Assembly (NCBI RefSeq): GCF_009601165.1 | Contig: NZ_WIRE01000001.1 | Span: 620,001 to 684,000 of the forward strand | Direction: 5' to 3' | Source of the DNA: Alcanivorax sediminis | Lineage (GTDB): Bacteria; Pseudomonadota; Gammaproteobacteria; Pseudomonadales; Alcanivoracaceae | DNA length: 64,000 nucleotides | Part shown: positions 1-7,712 of the stretch, in pieces | Numbering within the stretch: the stretch's first letter is position 1 | How the letters are laid out: each line of letters begins with the position of its first letter | Notes under the pieces: model-generated | Databases searched by the model: none | The model's input: only the letters and a program-made list of their open reading frames with translations | Told to the model about the DNA's origin: nothing | Made by a program: the position numbers and the translations under genes

Positions 1-26
1 CTCCGCAGGCACACTCCGGTACTCAC

Positions 27-91
27 GATCTGGCGGACGCAAAAAAGACTCGCTCCGCTCAGACAGGTTTTTTGCTCTTCGCCGCCAGATC
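27..91. repeat. long imperfect inverted repeat at left edge
   Basis: GATCTGGCGG (27-36) pairs with CCGCCAGATC (82-91), and inside it GCAAAAAA (39-46) pairs with TTTTTTGC (68-75). The result is a long interrupted stem. No gene is visible in 1-237 apart from this and the toxin-antitoxin promoter. It could be the terminator of a gene to the left of the window or an element end. Confidence 0.5.
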
Positions 92-179
92 CTTCCGTTC
101 CTCGACTCACTCTACGGGGAAGGTAAACCCCTCTAAAGAGAGATCCCATTCCTGGCAGACTCCACTCATCCGCTTAAGA

Positions 180-237
180 TTGACTATAGGTTAAAACCTA
201 TATAGCTTGAAACCTATTCAAGGATGAAGGATTAACA
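180..237 (+). promoter_or_regulatory. higBA-type promoter/operator with palindrome and direct repeats
   Basis: TATAGGTT (185-192) and AACCTATA (195-202) form a near-perfect palindrome. CTTGAA (206-211) and TTCAAG (217-222) form a second one. AAACCTAT occurs twice in direct orientation (194-201 and 210-217), 16 bp apart. A TTGACT -35-like hexamer lies at 180-185, so both palindromes would overlap the core promoter. That is the usual arrangement for autoregulation by an antitoxin. An AAGGATGAAGG purine-rich stretch precedes the ATG at 238. The -10 is not clear. Confidence 0.6.
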
Positions 238-591
238 ATGTGGCACATTCAAACCACGGACAGGTTTGATGAATGGTTCGATGCGCTCAATGACACAGAC
301 CGGGCAAATGTACTCGCCGGCATGCTGGTGCTGGAACAAAAGGGACCGCTCCTGTCCCGCCCTTATGCCGACACGCTAAAGGGATCTGTGCATCCGAACA
401 TGAAGGAACTTCGAGTCCAAAGCAAAGGTAACCCCATCAGGGCATTCTTTGCCTTCGATCCGGAACGCACAGGGATTCTGCTGTGTGCTGGGGAGAAGAC
501 AGGTAAAGGCAAACGGTTCTACGACGAGATGATTCCGGTGGCTGACCGCGAATTCACAGCGCATCTCCAGAAACTCAAACAGGGTGGCTGA
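238..591 (+). CDS. higB: HigB/RelE-superfamily toxin
   Basis: A 117-residue protein of the Gp49/HigB-like branch of the RelE/ParE toxins, which cleave mRNA at the ribosome. The sequence shows the expected small alpha/beta layout: N-terminal helices, then E57-L-R, the P66-I-R-A-F-F-A-F strand, a G-I-L-L strand and a K-rich loop followed by helical F-Y-D-E. It comes first in the operon, toxin before antitoxin, as in higBA. The antitoxin start lies one base beyond the toxin stop, so translation is probably coupled. Expression is likely repressed through the palindromes at 185-222. The family is clear. The exact substrate and whether it is active cannot be read from sequence. Confidence 0.85.
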   Translation: MWHIQTTDRFDEWFDALNDTDRANVLAGMLVLEQKGPLLSRPYADTLKGSVHPNMKELRVQSKGNPIRAFFAFDPERTGILLCAGEKTGKGKRFYDEMIPVADREFTAHLQKLKQGG

Positions 592-592
592 T

Positions 593-895
593 ATGGCAAG
601 AACACTGAAACAGATACTCGAAGCAGAAAAGCCCGAGGTGGTCGAACAGGCCAGAAAGAAGGCAGACGCCATTCTGCTGGATATTCATCTGGCAGAAATC
701 CGCAACCTGATGAACAAAACCCAGGCAGAAATGGCAGCAGCCCTTGGGGTGAAGCAACCTACCATAGCCGGCATGGAAAAAGCGGGGCAGGACCTGAAAC
801 TCTCGACCCTGAAACGCTATATCGAGGCAGCTGGAGGCAAAGTACGACTGGATATCGAGCTACCTGATGGGCAGCATCATGGGTTTACGCTTTAG
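593..895 (+). CDS. higA: HigA-like XRE-family antitoxin
   Basis: A 100-residue helix-turn-helix protein. Residues 39-80 form an XRE/Cro-type HTH (N-K-T-Q-A-E-M-A-A-A-L-G-V-K-Q-P-T-I). The N-terminal region is charged and helical and could be the toxin-binding arm; this is inferred. The ATG at 593 is preferred to the in-frame GTG at 584 because it directly follows the toxin stop (589-591) and gives the usual M-A-R-T-L start. By analogy with higBA modules it would neutralise the toxin by direct binding and repress the operon at the upstream palindromes. Confidence 0.85.
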   Translation: MARTLKQILEAEKPEVVEQARKKADAILLDIHLAEIRNLMNKTQAEMAAALGVKQPTIAGMEKAGQDLKLSTLKRYIEAAGGKVRLDIELPDGQHHGFTL

Positions 896-1082
896 AGTCA
901 GGCCTTGTTCTGAGGTAATACCTCGTCGTGGCACACTAAGCCATCAATCACTCCTGAGCTTGAATCCGTGCCCTTCATACCCAATCCCGTTATCGGATTT
1001 TTTTTGCATTTAATATATTAAACCGAGAACATTAGCTCCAAACCCAATATAAAAAACATCTGAGATTTAATAAGGGAATCCC

Positions 1083-2582
1083 ATGGACGGTGAAAACGCA
1101 AACGAATGGATAGGCATATTTTTTCTTTTTGCAATCTTTGTGGCGCCCATAATCTGGGGACTAATAGAAAAGATCAAAAAGGATAAAGCCTTAAAGCAGC
1201 TCTCTGTCCTAGAAACTAAATTTTCTGGATTATCAGAAGAGCATAGTGAATTAATTGAAAAGTACAAACCCGTAACCGATGCCAAATCCGAAGCAGACCG
1301 CATAGTAGCGGAAGCTGAATCTTTACAAAAAAGTGCTAAGTCCACGCTAGCAAAAGCGAAATCAGATGCAGAGCTACATGTATCTCAAGCAAAGGATGCT
1401 GCCCATAGAATAGTAGAGGACGCCAATGCCAGAGCCTTTGAAATTGCCGGTTCAGCTATAGAGGCCAAAGAGAAGGCTGATTCCTACGAATCTGCAATAA
1501 AGGCAATGAAGAATGCCATTGAAGGCTACAAGGATGATTACATTGTACCCAACCTATCGGTGTTGGACGACCTGGCTGAAGATTTCGGGCACAAAGATGC
1601 GGGTGAAAAGCTAAAATTCGCGCGTTCACAAGTAAGGAACATGGTAAAAGCCAATGAAGCTGGCGAATGTGACTACTCTGAGAACACTCGAAGAACATAC
1701 GCTATACATTTTGCAGTAGATGCTTTTAACGGAAAAGTTGATTCAGCTCTTTCAAAGGTAAAACACGATAATTTCGGAAAAATTAAGCAAGAAATTATCG
1801 ATGCTTTCGCTCTCGTTAACCACAATGGCGCACCTTTTCGTAATGCCCGTATTCGCAGGGAGTACTTAGACGCCCGGCTTGAAGAACTTAAATGGGCTGT
1901 TGCCACTTATGAACTACAAAAGCAGGAAAAAGAAGAACAGAAAGAGATACGGGACCAAATCCGTGAAGAAGAACGAGCACAGCGTGAAATGGAAAAAGCA
2001 ATAAAAGCAGCTGAAAAGGAGGAGCGCTTATTACAAGAGGCCATGGAAAAGGCCAGGAAAGAGCTTGAAGGAGCATCAGATGCGCAGAGACAGAAGTACG
2101 AAGATCAATTACTTTCTCTTAAGGAGAAATTAAAAGAAGCCGAGGAGCGCGGGCAGCGAGCCTTGTCAATGGCACAGCAAACCAGGCGTGGCCATGTGTA
2201 TGTAATAAGCAACATCGGCAGCTTTGGTGAAAACATTTACAAAGTTGGCATGACTCGTCGATTAGAGCCCAAAGATAGAGTCAAGGAACTTGGCGATGCT
2301 TCTGTACCATTTGATTTTGATATTCATGCGATGATTTACAGTGAGGATGCACCAGCCCTTGAAAGAGAAATGCATAAGGCATTTGACCTGCAATCTGTAA
2401 ATAAAGTTAATCCAAGAAAAGAGTTCTTCGAGGTTTCAATTGCTGATATTCGTTCTGAGGTTGAAGCAGCAGGTTACAAGAATGTTCACTGGACAATGAA
2501 GGCTGAAGCAGCTGAGTATCGGGAATCACTCAGTATTTCTAAAAAGCAGGAACAAAAAGGGCTAGCGATTTCGATAATGTGA
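1083..2582 (+). CDS. membrane-anchored DUF4041/GIY-YIG (T5orf172) nuclease, SNIPE-like phage-defence protein
   Basis: A 499-residue protein. One transmembrane segment lies at about residues 10-28, followed by a long Ala/Glu/Lys coiled coil (about 30-135). A DUF4041-like helical region (about 135-275) and a second, very charged coiled coil (about 275-365) come next. The C-terminal T5orf172-type GIY-YIG nuclease has G370-H-V-Y-V, Y386-K-V-G-M-T-R-R, E427 and H431 in the L-E-R-E-M-H motif, and E447-F-F-E. All expected catalytic positions are present. This membrane anchor + DUF4041 + GIY-YIG order is that described for SNIPE, an inner-membrane nuclease that cuts phage DNA during injection. The gene is visibly AT-richer than the genes around it and lies just downstream of a toxin-antitoxin pair, which suggests horizontal transfer. 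Its defence role here is inference. Confidence 0.8.
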   Translation: MDGENANEWIGIFFLFAIFVAPIIWGLIEKIKKDKALKQLSVLETKFSGLSEEHSELIEKYKPVTDAKSEADRIVAEAESLQKSAKSTLAKAKSDAELHVSQAKDAAHRIVEDANARAFEIAGSAIEAKEKADSYESAIKAMKNAIEGYKDDYIVPNLSVLDDLAEDFGHKDAGEKLKFARSQVRNMVKANEAGECDYSENTRRTYAIHFAVDAFNGKVDSALSKVKHDNFGKIKQEIIDAFALVNHNGAPFRNARIRREYLDARLEELKWAVATYELQKQEKEEQKEIRDQIREEERAQREMEKAIKAAEKEERLLQEAMEKARKELEGASDAQRQKYEDQLLSLKEKLKEAEERGQRALSMAQQTRRGHVYVISNIGSFGENIYKVGMTRRLEPKDRVKELGDASVPFDFDIHAMIYSEDAPALEREMHKAFDLQSVNKVNPRKEFFEVSIADIRSEVEAAGYKNVHWTMKAEAAEYRESLSISKKQEQKGLAISIM

Positions 2583-2594
2583 TTATTATGCGCT

Positions 2595-2624
2595 GAGAGA
2601 GAGGGACCCCACAACCTCTCTCTC
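2595..2624 (+). terminator. hairpin downstream of the GIY-YIG gene
   Basis: GAGAGAGAGG (2595-2604) pairs perfectly with CCTCTCTCTC (2615-2624) around a 10-nt loop, 12 bp after the stop codon. It is followed by AT-rich DNA but no true T-run, so it is only a probable terminator. Confidence 0.45.
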
Positions 2625-2670
2625 CAATATTATTGATCACCATTTTCGTACACCTCAATACGGTTACAGC

Positions 2671-3189
2671 ATGCCCCTAAACCAACACAACTTCGACCAC
2701 CAAATCGTCATCATCGCCCTGGCTTTTATTGCGATTCCGCTCCTGGCTGCCTGGTACCTGATAGGCCTGCCCATCCAGCAGTGGCGGATCACACAGCACT
2801 GGGTGGAAGTGCCCGCCATCATTGAGACGGTGAAGCTGCAGGAGCATCGCAGTAGCGGCAGCATTACCTATGAAAGTACCGCGCGATATCGCTATCAGTT
2901 TGATGGGCAAGAGTATCTGGGCGATCGGGTGTCGCTGTATGGGCCGGAGGATGGCACCAGTTATCACCGGGTGATTGTGCGCGAGTTGGAAGAATACCGA
3001 GACAGCCAGCAGCCGTTCCGGTGTTTTGTGGACCCGGACTACCCCAAAGACGCCTTGCTCTATCGGGATATCCGCTGGGGCATGTATTTCATGATCGGCC
3101 TGATTGCCTTACTGTTTTCCGGTGTGGGCTGGTGGATGCTGGGCAATCAGTGTCGCCATGCCTTTCGTGCACTGAAGAGCAGGGACTGA
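2671..3189 (+). CDS. DUF3592 membrane protein
   Basis: A 172-residue protein with two predicted membrane helices: residues about 12-32 and about 133-155, the second a G-rich W-containing helix. Between them is a predicted extracytoplasmic beta domain with the DUF3592 signature: a W-V-E-V-P-A-I-I start, an aromatic Y-R-Y-Q-F-D-G-Q-E-Y strand, and a late C-F-V-D-P-D-Y-P-K-D-A-L-L run. The family has no established function. It is followed 12 bp later by a VOC-family gene on the same strand, and the two may be co-transcribed. Confidence 0.75.
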   Translation: MPLNQHNFDHQIVIIALAFIAIPLLAAWYLIGLPIQQWRITQHWVEVPAIIETVKLQEHRSSGSITYESTARYRYQFDGQEYLGDRVSLYGPEDGTSYHRVIVRELEEYRDSQQPFRCFVDPDYPKDALLYRDIRWGMYFMIGLIALLFSGVGWWMLGNQCRHAFRALKSRD

Positions 3190-3201
3190 TCGCCTTTACT
3201 G

Positions 3202-3576
3202 ATGACAGAGGACAGCGGCATGGAGCCCACCTTTACCCCCGGCAACAACATTGCCATGAAGATTCCCTCGCATGAATACGAGGCGACCGTTCGCTTTTAT
3301 CGGGAGGTGCTGCGGTTCACCGACATTACCGGTAGCGAACCGGGTGATACGCCCCGCTTTCAGTTTGGCGACAAGGTCCTCTGGCTGGATTGTGTAGCGG
3401 GTCTGAGTCAGTCCGAGATCTGGCTGGAAGTAGTGGCGAGCGATATTGACGCCGCCGCGGCCTACCTTGAGGCGCAAGGCGTGCAGCGTCGTGATGAAAT
3501 CGAGCCATTGCCGGAAGGTTTTGCTGCCTTCTGGATCGCCAGCCCGAACAACATCATTCATCTGTTGTCGTCCTGA
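3202..3576 (+). CDS. VOC-superfamily (glyoxalase/dioxygenase-like) protein
   Basis: A 124-residue single-domain protein with the two beta-alpha-beta-beta-beta modules of the vicinal-oxygen-chelate fold. The first runs over about residues 12-60 (Y-E-A-T-V-R-F-Y-R-E-V-L, then F-G-D-K-V-L-W-L-D). The second covers the rest (I-W-L-E-V-V-A-S-D-I-D-A-A-A-A-Y-L). No complete metal-binding His/Glu set is obvious, so I give no substrate. The start at 3202 gives a few extra residues; M7 (3220) is an alternative. Confidence 0.7.
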   Translation: MTEDSGMEPTFTPGNNIAMKIPSHEYEATVRFYREVLRFTDITGSEPGDTPRFQFGDKVLWLDCVAGLSQSEIWLEVVASDIDAAAAYLEAQGVQRRDEIEPLPEGFAAFWIASPNNIIHLLSS

Positions 3577-3594
3577 TCCACTCGCCAGGCGATG

Positions 3595-4977
3595 TCATTC
3601 AAACAAAATGTTCACTAAACCCGGATCATCAAAATGCCGGCGCCCCTTGAAGGCAATGGCGTGTTCCCCCGGCTGGCGCATGGCCCCGGCGGACGGCACG
3701 CCCATGGGCCAGAGATAAAAACGCTCACCGCGTTTTGACACCGGCACCAGCCCTTTGCCATTAAAGAGGCTGCCGTGTTGGCCATTCGGCTGAGGTAAGG
3801 CCCGGAGTGCATCTGCATCCACAAAACCGTAGCTGTCGGTGGGCAGATGCTCCTCGGGCGAGGTGATGCGCACAACATAGTGGGTGTCCGGGGCCAGCAG
3901 CAGCGCAATGCGCTCGGCGTACGCATCGGCTACCTGCTGCGGATAAAACACGGGTTTATCGCCTTGCATATCGGCAGCCACCAGCTCGGCATCCACCGGA
4001 TACACCTTGTGGTAACAACCACAGGGATGAATGCTGTCATAGAACAGCACTTTGCCATCCGGCTTCAGTGTTACCCGCCAGATCACACCATCCAATGTGC
4101 CGCCGTAACCATCGAATACCCCCGTCCTGGGACGTTCACTGAACCAGAACTGGTAGTTGAGTTGCAGCAGGTTTTGCCCACGGTAGCGGGTCCAGCTGAT
4201 CCAGGTGTAACTGACTGGTTCTCGAGTGGAGAGCAACGGCTCTCCGTTCTCATCCAGCGCCACGCGGCCGGGCTGATTCCATCGCTGAGAATCCGCCACC
4301 ATCACAACGGGCGCGTAGTGCAACAACAGGTCCTGACGTTGCTGTGCATCGGGCAGGGGAATCTTCAGTGGGTTGTCTGACAGGGCTGCCGGAGCAACCG
4401 GAAACCCGACCACGGTGGGGGGGACGAACTGCCGTTGCGGCGTGGGCGCCGGATCGCTGAAGCGGGCGGTCATTTCATCGTGGTAGTTATCGATTGAGCC
4501 CGTCGCCAACCAGGCGGTAACGGGATACAGCCCCACCACACGTAACCAGGTGGCATAGCTATCCGCCACCTCGGCGCGGGGCAGGGCATCGAAATCAGTA
4601 CGGGCGGCCAGCACCGGTAAGCAGGTAGCGATGATCTGATGTGCCGACTGAGGCGTGAAGGGTTCACCCTTGTCCGCCAGGCGCAAGCTCATCACTGACA
4701 GATCCTGCCAGGCTTTGTCAGTACTCAGGCGAATCCAGTGCTGCTGTTGCGCCGGTGAGCGGGCCTGTTGCTGCTGATAGGCCAGCCAGCGATCAATGCC
4801 CAGGTGCGGGTAACCCGGCAGGGTATTCGCCTGGGCATCCTTGATGCCAGCGCGATTCAATGCCTGATGCAGGGCAAAGACAGCCTGCTCACAGTCGGTG
4901 TCAGTTTGTGCTGCCAGCTGCCCGATGGGCATCAGGCTAATCAGCAGGGCAGCCAGTCCGTTGCGGATCGCGTACAT
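3595..4977 (-). CDS. exported protein of unknown function (460 aa)
   Basis: I do not recognise this family. Starting at the ATG at 4977 the protein has a clear signal peptide (M-Y-A-I-R-N-G-L-A-A-L-L-I-S-L then G-Q-L-A-A-Q). A longer in-frame reading back to 5145 lacks protein-like sequence before it. The C-terminal half is aromatic-rich, with H-Y-A-P-V-V-M-V, W-I-S-W-T-R-Y-R-G, a C-G-C-Y motif and F-Y-L-W-P-M-G. It looks like a globular periplasmic domain. The start overlaps the end of the START-domain gene upstream by 41 nt, and a PlsC-type gene comes before that. The three look like one envelope/lipid transcription unit. Confidence 0.7.
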   Translation of the reverse strand: MYAIRNGLAALLISLMPIGQLAAQTDTDCEQAVFALHQALNRAGIKDAQANTLPGYPHLGIDRWLAYQQQQARSPAQQQHWIRLSTDKAWQDLSVMSLRLADKGEPFTPQSAHQIIATCLPVLAARTDFDALPRAEVADSYATWLRVVGLYPVTAWLATGSIDNYHDEMTARFSDPAPTPQRQFVPPTVVGFPVAPAALSDNPLKIPLPDAQQRQDLLLHYAPVVMVADSQRWNQPGRVALDENGEPLLSTREPVSYTWISWTRYRGQNLLQLNYQFWFSERPRTGVFDGYGGTLDGVIWRVTLKPDGKVLFYDSIHPCGCYHKVYPVDAELVAADMQGDKPVFYPQQVADAYAERIALLLAPDTHYVVRITSPEEHLPTDSYGFVDADALRALPQPNGQHGSLFNGKGLVPVSKRGERFYLWPMGVPSAGAMRQPGEHAIAFKGRRHFDDPGLVNILFE

Positions 4978-5515
4978 ACGCCTCCAGTGCGGCCAGTGCC
5001 GCTTCCATTTGTCCCGGTGCCAGCCGGTCCGCCAGCCACTGCGGGATGCCACCGCCTGGGTCAACTTGTTGCCGATACACCACGCGGGTAATGTCACCCT
5101 GCGCCTGCAAGGTCCAGCTACCTTCTGTATAGGGTACGCGCACATGCCCCGGTTGGTCAGGCCAGGCGTCAGGCTTGCCCGACATGGTCAGTACCAGTGG
5201 CTCTCCGGGGTGGCGCTCAAACAACGTCACCGCATCACGGCCGCTCAACGGCCAGGGCGCCTTGCGAGCCATGTACACCAGAGTCTGTGTGGCGGAAGGG
5301 CGCTCAAGCACTGTCAGAGTTTCAATACCCGGCATCCACTGCCTTACATGGCAAGGCCGTTCCAGAATGGGCAGCAATTCAGCAAGGGGGACAGGCAACG
5401 CTGCCTGCAGCTCAAACCGGTCCGGTCCCGGCAGCGGCGTACGCATCACCCCTTCGGCCAGCACACTGGCCGGCAGCCACCACAGCAGTGCCAGCCCGCA
5501 CCTAAGCCAGCGCAC
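4937..5515 (-). CDS. exported START/SRPBCC-domain lipid-binding-like protein
   Basis: A 192-residue protein with an N-terminal signal sequence (about residues 1-20, ending S-V-L-A-E). It is followed by a START-like domain: F-E-L-Q-A-A-L-P-V-P, then the C-H-V-R-Q-W-M-P-G-I-E helix/strand, R-D-A-V-T-L-F-E-R, and V-P-Y-T-E-G-S-W near the end. START domains enclose a hydrophobic ligand. Here it would sit in the periplasm. It overlaps the PlsC-type gene upstream by 14 nt and the unknown exported gene downstream by 41 nt, so the three are probably co-translated. Ligand unknown. Confidence 0.75.
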   Translation of the reverse strand: MRWLRCGLALLWWLPASVLAEGVMRTPLPGPDRFELQAALPVPLAELLPILERPCHVRQWMPGIETLTVLERPSATQTLVYMARKAPWPLSGRDAVTLFERHPGEPLVLTMSGKPDAWPDQPGHVRVPYTEGSWTLQAQGDITRVVYRQQVDPGGGIPQWLADRLAPGQMEAALAALEAYVRDPQRTGCPAD

Positions 5516-6182
5516 GGGCGAACACCTGCCGGAGTTGTTCGGTTGTCAATGTGGCTGGCTGAGGTGGCAACACGGTGATGCGTACCGTACCCGGCTTCAT
5601 CAGCAGCCCTTTGGCGGGGAGAATCTCGCCGCTGTTATGCAGCACGATCGGGATCAGGGGCGCTCCGGATTGTTGTGCCAGCCACAGCGCACCGGGCTTG
5701 AACGGTTGCAGCTGGCCATCGCGGCTGCGCCGGCCTTCCGGGGCCAGCACCACCGCATCGCCCGCCGCCAGCGCGGGCAGCAAGGGCGCCAGTACCTGGG
5801 GACCGATGCCCTGTTCCCGCTTCACGAATACCGTACCGAACATTTTCATCAGGGGGCCAAGGAGGGGATGGAACTGGAGTTCGTGCTTGCCGATGGCCAC
5901 CATATCCCGGCGCACCAGTGAGGCAACGATAATCGGGTCGGTGCCACTCTGGTGGTTAATCACGAATACGGCGGGGCGTTGTGACAGCAGCGCTGCTTCC
6001 CCCTCCACCTGCAAACGGATACCGGCCAGGCCCAGCCCCAGGCGAGTCACCACTCCAATCCCCAGGTTGATGGCCCGGCGACGGCCAAACGGCAGGCAGA
6101 CCACAAACAGCAGCATGCCTACGATGGGGGGCAGCACGAAGGCCAGCGCACTGCGTATCACGATGATTGGTCTGAAAGGCAT
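5502..6182 (-). CDS. PlsC-type lysophospholipid acyltransferase
   Basis: 226 residues from the ATG at 6182, which opens with a membrane helix (P-I-I-V-I-R-S-A-L-A-F-V). An upstream in-frame ATG at 6221 adds a tail without protein character. Acyltransferase motifs are in order: N-H-Q-S-G-T-D-P (HX4D, catalytic), V-F-V-K-R-E-Q-G, A-P-E-G-R-R-S-R-D-G, and V-L-H-N-S-G-E. The family transfers an acyl group from acyl-ACP or acyl-CoA to lysophosphatidate or a related lysolipid at the inner membrane. Because plsC is likely the gene at 25761-26498, this copy may act on another lysolipid. It leads the START/unknown exported gene cluster. Confidence 0.85.
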   Translation of the reverse strand: MPFRPIIVIRSALAFVLPPIVGMLLFVVCLPFGRRRAINLGIGVVTRLGLGLAGIRLQVEGEAALLSQRPAVFVINHQSGTDPIIVASLVRRDMVAIGKHELQFHPLLGPLMKMFGTVFVKREQGIGPQVLAPLLPALAAGDAVVLAPEGRRSRDGQLQPFKPGALWLAQQSGAPLIPIVLHNSGEILPAKGLLMKPGTVRITVLPPQPATLTTEQLRQVFARALA

Positions 6183-6329
6183 AACCGAACCCCCAGCGGA
6201 AACAAATGTCCGCGCTCGCATCAGGTTACGCTATCAGAAAGCGTGCGGTTGCAGGTGAAGATTCGCCGTCTTACTACGCCGGCCGCTTTGTGTCAGTCTC
6301 TACCCAGGGAACCACGTGTGAGGCGCACC

Positions 6330-6569
6330 ATGAAGAAGCTCAAGAATGAGAAGGAACTGGTGAAGAAGGCCATGCAGATTGGCGTGGCCTACGCCGAGGG
6401 AAGGGGAGTGGTGGAGTTTGAGGCCACGGATTCAGCATCGGAGAAACTGTTGTATATCTATCGATTGCTGGTGCATGACGGGGTGATCCAGCCCCTGCCG
6501 GAAGATCAGGTTTCGCAACCTGCCATCCAGCACAAACTGGCGATCTGGGCATCAAAGCAGAAGGGGTAA
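6330..6569 (+). CDS. DUF5062-like small protein
   Basis: A 79-residue basic, helical protein beginning M-K-K-L-K-N-E-K-E-L. The central part reads Y-I-Y-R-L-L-V-H-D-G-V-I-Q-P-L-P-E-D, and it ends K-L-A-I-W-A-S-K. This matches my memory of the DUF5062 family in Vibrio and relatives. The start at 6330 is chosen by that similarity and by a nearby GAGG; an earlier in-frame ATG at 6243 adds non-conserved residues. Function unknown. It converges on the bacteriohemerythrin gene. Confidence 0.65.
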   Translation: MKKLKNEKELVKKAMQIGVAYAEGRGVVEFEATDSASEKLLYIYRLLVHDGVIQPLPEDQVSQPAIQHKLAIWASKQKG

Positions 6570-6593
6570 TAACACTCCGCAAACGTTTCCCGG

Positions 6594-7058
6594 TCAGGTT
6601 ACCCGGAAGTGTTTGCGGACATTCTCATTCACCCAGCCTCCCAGCCGCTCACGGCCGATGCTGTTGATAAAGTCGCGCACTTCATCGGCGTAAGCGCGAT
6701 CCTCTTCCAGGATATGATGCAACAACCACTTTTCCAGCAACTGCAGCAGGGCTTCGGCCACATCTTCCCCTTTCTCCGTACTTCGCAGTAGCGATTCAAT
6801 CCGCATGGTAAATTTGCGGTGCACATTGTGATGGTCGTCCAGCTCCTTATAGCCCGCCCGTTCCATGAGCGCTTCTTCAAAGCTGAAATGCGATTCAGTG
6901 TAGTCGACCAGATCATACAGAATCCGGGCTACGCCCAGGTAGGCATCGGGCTGACCAACCAATTTATCCAGCGCATTGATGAATTCCACTATGCGTTTGT
7001 GCTGCTGGTCGATGACCAGGATATCCAGTTCGTATTGCGGACCCCAAACGATACGCAT
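6594..7058 (-). CDS. bacteriohemerythrin
   Basis: A 154-residue four-helix protein with all diiron ligands of the family at the right spacing: H20, H57, E61, H76, H80, H115 and D120 (H-F-S-F-E-E, D-D-H-H-N-V-H, L-L-H-H-I-L-E-E-D). Bacteriohemerythrins bind O2 reversibly and are proposed to store or deliver it, for example to oxygen-demanding alkane hydroxylases. That would fit an alkane degrader but is inference here. It is monocistronic, with divergent DNA upstream. Confidence 0.92.
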   Translation of the reverse strand: MRIVWGPQYELDILVIDQQHKRIVEFINALDKLVGQPDAYLGVARILYDLVDYTESHFSFEEALMERAGYKELDDHHNVHRKFTMRIESLLRSTEKGEDVAEALLQLLEKWLLHHILEEDRAYADEVRDFINSIGRERLGGWVNENVRKHFRVT

Positions 7059-7247
7059 GATCCACCTCCGGGATTAATTCATGCTTCACGCTAACAGCGC
7101 TCGAAAGGGGGGGTATAGACACAGATCAATGTTGCTGTACTTTGTCCCGGGGCGGCAATACAACCGTTTGGGCCTATTGAAAAATGCGGTTATACCCATT
7201 CTTCCTAAAGCGGATTATGCTTTTTATTTTTCAGGGAAGGATGAAAC

Positions 7248-7625
7248 ATGGACCGGAAATTCATGATGACAGCCCTGGGCTATGCCATCGTTGGCATGCT
7301 GCTGGGCATTCATATGGCGGCCAGTCATAACCACATTCAACACGTCACCCACGCGCATATCATGCTGATCGGGTTTGTGATCTCCATGGCCTACGCCCTG
7401 TGCCATAAAGTCTGGCTGGGCAACCTGACCAGTAGTCTGGCCAAGGTTCAGTATTACCTCCACCAGGCAGGCACCATTGTCGTGTTGGTCAGCCTGTTCC
7501 TGCTCTACGGCAGCTTCGTAAGCGCAAAGGCGCTCGAGCCGGTGCTCGCCATCAGTTCCATTACCTTGTTGGTGGCCATGATTCTGATGAAGGTGATGTT
7601 CATCAAGCACACCCGAAACGGTTGA
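7248..7625 (+). CDS. four-helix membrane protein with histidine-rich first loop
   Basis: A 125-residue protein with predicted membrane helices at about 8-24, 36-55, 70-90 and 96-118. Residues 22-37 contain H22, H27, H29, H32, H35 and H37, ending H-A-H-I-M-L-I-G-F. H53 and H72 lie near helix ends. The H-x-H-x-x-x-x-G-F pattern recalls the haem-binding helices of small haem-copper-oxidase-subunit-I-like proteins. No function can be named. It sits alone; a hairpin (7638-7676) separates it from a convergent oxidoreductase. Confidence 0.65.
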   Translation: MDRKFMMTALGYAIVGMLLGIHMAASHNHIQHVTHAHIMLIGFVISMAYALCHKVWLGNLTSSLAKVQYYLHQAGTIVVLVSLFLLYGSFVSAKALEPVLAISSITLLVAMILMKVMFIKHTRNG

Positions 7626-7637
7626 GTACCGTGATAC

Positions 7638-7676
7638 ATCAGGCCGGGGCGGGGGCTCGAGTCCGACCGGCCTGAT
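7638..7676. terminator. inverted repeat between convergent genes
   Basis: ATCAGGCCGG (7638-7647) pairs perfectly with CCGGCCTGAT (7667-7676) between two convergent genes. There is no T-run, so its role as a terminator is tentative. Confidence 0.45.
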
Positions 7677-7712
7677 TCCCAGGGATCACTGTTCAGACCT
7701 TCTGGCCATTCT

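Noticed and set aside
7081..7266. Plus-strand reading frame before the histidine-rich membrane gene
   Set aside because: No conserved features; probably the promoter region of that gene.
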